From contig NZ_CP033116.1 of NCBI RefSeq assembly GCF_009497895.1, positions 1,364,001 through 1,428,000 on the forward strand: 64,000 nucleotides of DNA, written 5' to 3'. The DNA is from Halopseudomonas pelagia. Its GTDB lineage: Bacteria; Pseudomonadota; Gammaproteobacteria; Pseudomonadales; Pseudomonadaceae. The notes under the pieces are model-generated. The model did no database searches. It saw only the letters and a program-made list of their open reading frames with translations, and was not told where the DNA came from. Below are positions 62,613-64,000 of the stretch, in pieces. The translations under genes and the position numbers were made by a program. Within the stretch, counting starts at the first letter, position 1; every line of letters begins with the position of its first letter.

Positions 62613-64000
62613 ATGGCCCGCGATCCTAAAATTGTTCCCATCACCTCCGCCGGTGAAATCGGTGCGGGCGGCTTTGATCCGAACAGGCCGTCCAACCTTC
62701 CGTCGCCCTTGATGCCGGTGCGCAAACAGGCGGTCGACTTTATCAAGTTGAGCCTGACCACCCTGTTTGATAATGCCGATGACAGCCTGTTTGAGATGGC
62801 TGATCGTGCTGGTAGCAATAATGAGCAGACGCTGTTTTTTGAAGCCATGCGCGCGGTACGTTTGCAGCGGCACAAGATCACCAAGGATTGTTGCCATGGT
62901 TTGATGCGCGAGCTCGAAGCGCTCAATCAGGATGCCGACAAGCCAGTTACTACCTCCATTCATAACTTCGAACTCGACAGCTTGTCATTGGTGCAGCCCG
63001 ATGAGCTGGAGGAAACGGTCGCGCTCGATAGCATGATCGGCCGTGCGGTAACGCGCAACAAGGCCTCGCTCTCGCATCTGTCAATTCGCTTTAACAGCCT
63101 GGTCAAACGCCGGGTCGATGACCGTGATTTGCCTATCGGTCCAGCCATGTTGTCGCAGGTCTTCGTCGGGGCGTTGTCCGAGATGGAGCTCGACATCAAG
63201 GTGCGGTTGATTATTTTCAAGCTGTTTGAGCGCTATGTGTTCAATCAGGTGGATGGATTTTATGATGAGGTCAACAAGCAACTGATCCTCTCTGGCGTGC
63301 TGCCGGATCTGAAAAATACTGCGGGCCGTCAGGCTGCTGCACGCATAACGGGGTCAGCCCCTGTGGCGGGCCAGGCTTATCGGCAAGCAGAAGGCGGCCA
63401 GCAGGATTTCGCCGAGCATCAGCAAGTGCTCTCCATGTTCAGCGAGCTGATTGGCAACTGGCGTCATGCCAGCGGCGATGCGGCCTTATCTTCCATGGGT
63501 TCGCCATCTACCCAAACGCTGCGCAGTAACGAGTTGCTCGGCATGCTGGCTGACTTGTCGAGCCTGGATGCTGCCGATGACGCCAGCCAGCGGCTGGACA
63601 TGCGTGCTCAAATCAATCAACTGCTGCGGCGCCAGCGCGATCAGCATGGCCAATCCCGTTCACTGGAGCGGGTGGATGATGACGTCATCAGCCTGGTTTC
63701 CATGCTGTTTGATTTCATCCTTGATGATCCCGAGTTGCCTGCCGCAGTCAAGGCGATGATTGGTCGTCTGCAGCTGCCTATCCTGCGCGTGGCCATCGCC
63801 GACAAGCGTTTTTTCAGCCAGTCCAGTCATCCGGCGCGGCGCCTGCTCAATGAGCTGGCGCGCTCCACCATGGGCTGGAGTGACCAGGACGATTTGCGCC
63901 GTGATCAATTGCACGCACTGCTGGAAAGCATCGTGCAACGGCTGCTTGATCAGCCAGAGCCGGATCCGGAGCTGTTTGCCTCTCTGCACACTGAGCTGGC
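62613..64000 (+). CDS. DUF1631 family protein, N-terminal part
   Basis: The frame is open from the ATG at 62613 (MARDPKIVPITSAGEIGAGG) to the right edge, 462 codons, so the gene is cut by the window. The sequence is helical and charged with no membrane segment, containing QTLFFEAMRAVRLQRHKI, DSMIGRAVTRNKASLSHLSI and LVSMLFDFILDDPELPAAVK, which fits the N-terminal half of DUF1631 proteins, large cytoplasmic proteins of pseudomonads and relatives. Function is not established, though links to regulation have been suggested for the family. A hairpin lies just before its ribosome site. Confidence 0.85.
   Translation, partial: MARDPKIVPITSAGEIGAGGFDPNRPSNLPSPLMPVRKQAVDFIKLSLTTLFDNADDSLFEMADRAGSNNEQTLFFEAMRAVRLQRHKITKDCCHGLMRELEALNQDADKPVTTSIHNFELDSLSLVQPDELEETVALDSMIGRAVTRNKASLSHLSIRFNSLVKRRVDDRDLPIGPAMLSQVFVGALSEMELDIKVRLIIFKLFERYVFNQVDGFYDEVNKQLILSGVLPDLKNTAGRQAAARITGSAPVAGQAYRQAEGGQQDFAEHQQVLSMFSELIGNWRHASGDAALSSMGSPSTQTLRSNELLGMLADLSSLDAADDASQRLDMRAQINQLLRRQRDQHGQSRSLERVDDDVISLVSMLFDFILDDPELPAAVKAMIGRLQLPILRVAIADKRFFSQSSHPARRLLNELARSTMGWSDQDDLRRDQLHALLESIVQRLLDQPEPDPELFASLHTEL

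Overview
The window looks like chromosomal DNA of a Pseudomonadaceae gammaproteobacterium. The gene order dapD – arsC-like – dapC – glnD – map – rpsB – tsf – pyrH – frr – uppS – cdsA – dxr – rseP – bamA – skp – lpxD – fabZ – lpxA – lpxB – rnhB – dnaE – accA – tilS – pyrG – kdsA – eno – ftsB – ispD is the order known from Pseudomonas. Moderately GC-rich sequence, the imuA-imuB-dnaE2 cassette and the repeat types suggest a Halopseudomonas or stutzeri-like lineage, but that is inference. No phage, transposase, CRISPR array or plasmid function is visible.

Region 1 (1-5.4 kb, minus strand) holds lysine/peptidoglycan precursor synthesis (dapD, dapC), nitrogen sensing (glnD) and methionine aminopeptidase (map), diverging from the translation and envelope block. 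Region 2 (5.5-31.5 kb, plus strand) is that block: ribosomal protein S2 and EF-Ts behind a leader that can form a pseudoknot, then UMP kinase, ribosome recycling, undecaprenyl and phospholipid precursors, the MEP pathway (dxr, ispD), outer-membrane assembly (rseP, bamA, skp), lipid A synthesis (lpxD-fabZ-lpxA-lpxB, with kdsA for Kdo), the replicative polymerase dnaE, acetyl-CoA carboxylase alpha, tilS, pyrG, enolase and ftsB. Many genes overlap by 1-4 bases, as in cotranscribed operons.

Region 3 (31.6-50.1 kb) is rich in DNA-damage functions. A promoter with a LexA box drives imuA-imuB-dnaE2; dinB (Pol IV) and dinG lie further on. Between them are three valine-catabolism genes (acyl-CoA dehydrogenase, 3-hydroxyisobutyryl-CoA hydrolase, 3-hydroxyisobutyrate dehydrogenase), a periplasmic binding protein, initiator tRNA-fMet, a diguanylate cyclase and several small conserved proteins. 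Region 4 (50.1-64 kb) carries a beta-lactamase-fold hydrolase, pdxH, an SDR, a flavoprotein, a histone-deacetylase-like hydrolase, tesB, a HAD hydrolase, an LTA-synthase-like membrane sulfatase, nadC, an alanine/glycine:cation symporter and the start of a DUF1631 gene.

The most unusual content is intergenic. Four copies of an interspersed element (20184-20291, 20449-20563, 59477-59586, 59679-59790) each have a conserved core of about 58 bases flanked by long perfect or near-perfect inverted arms. The arm sequence differs completely between copies although each pair is self-complementary. One copy supplies the last codons and stop of rnhB. A fifth long-armed palindrome with another core lies at 50215-50400. 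A CACAAGC-type heptamer tandem repeat lies beside the hairpin elements at two of the three loci.
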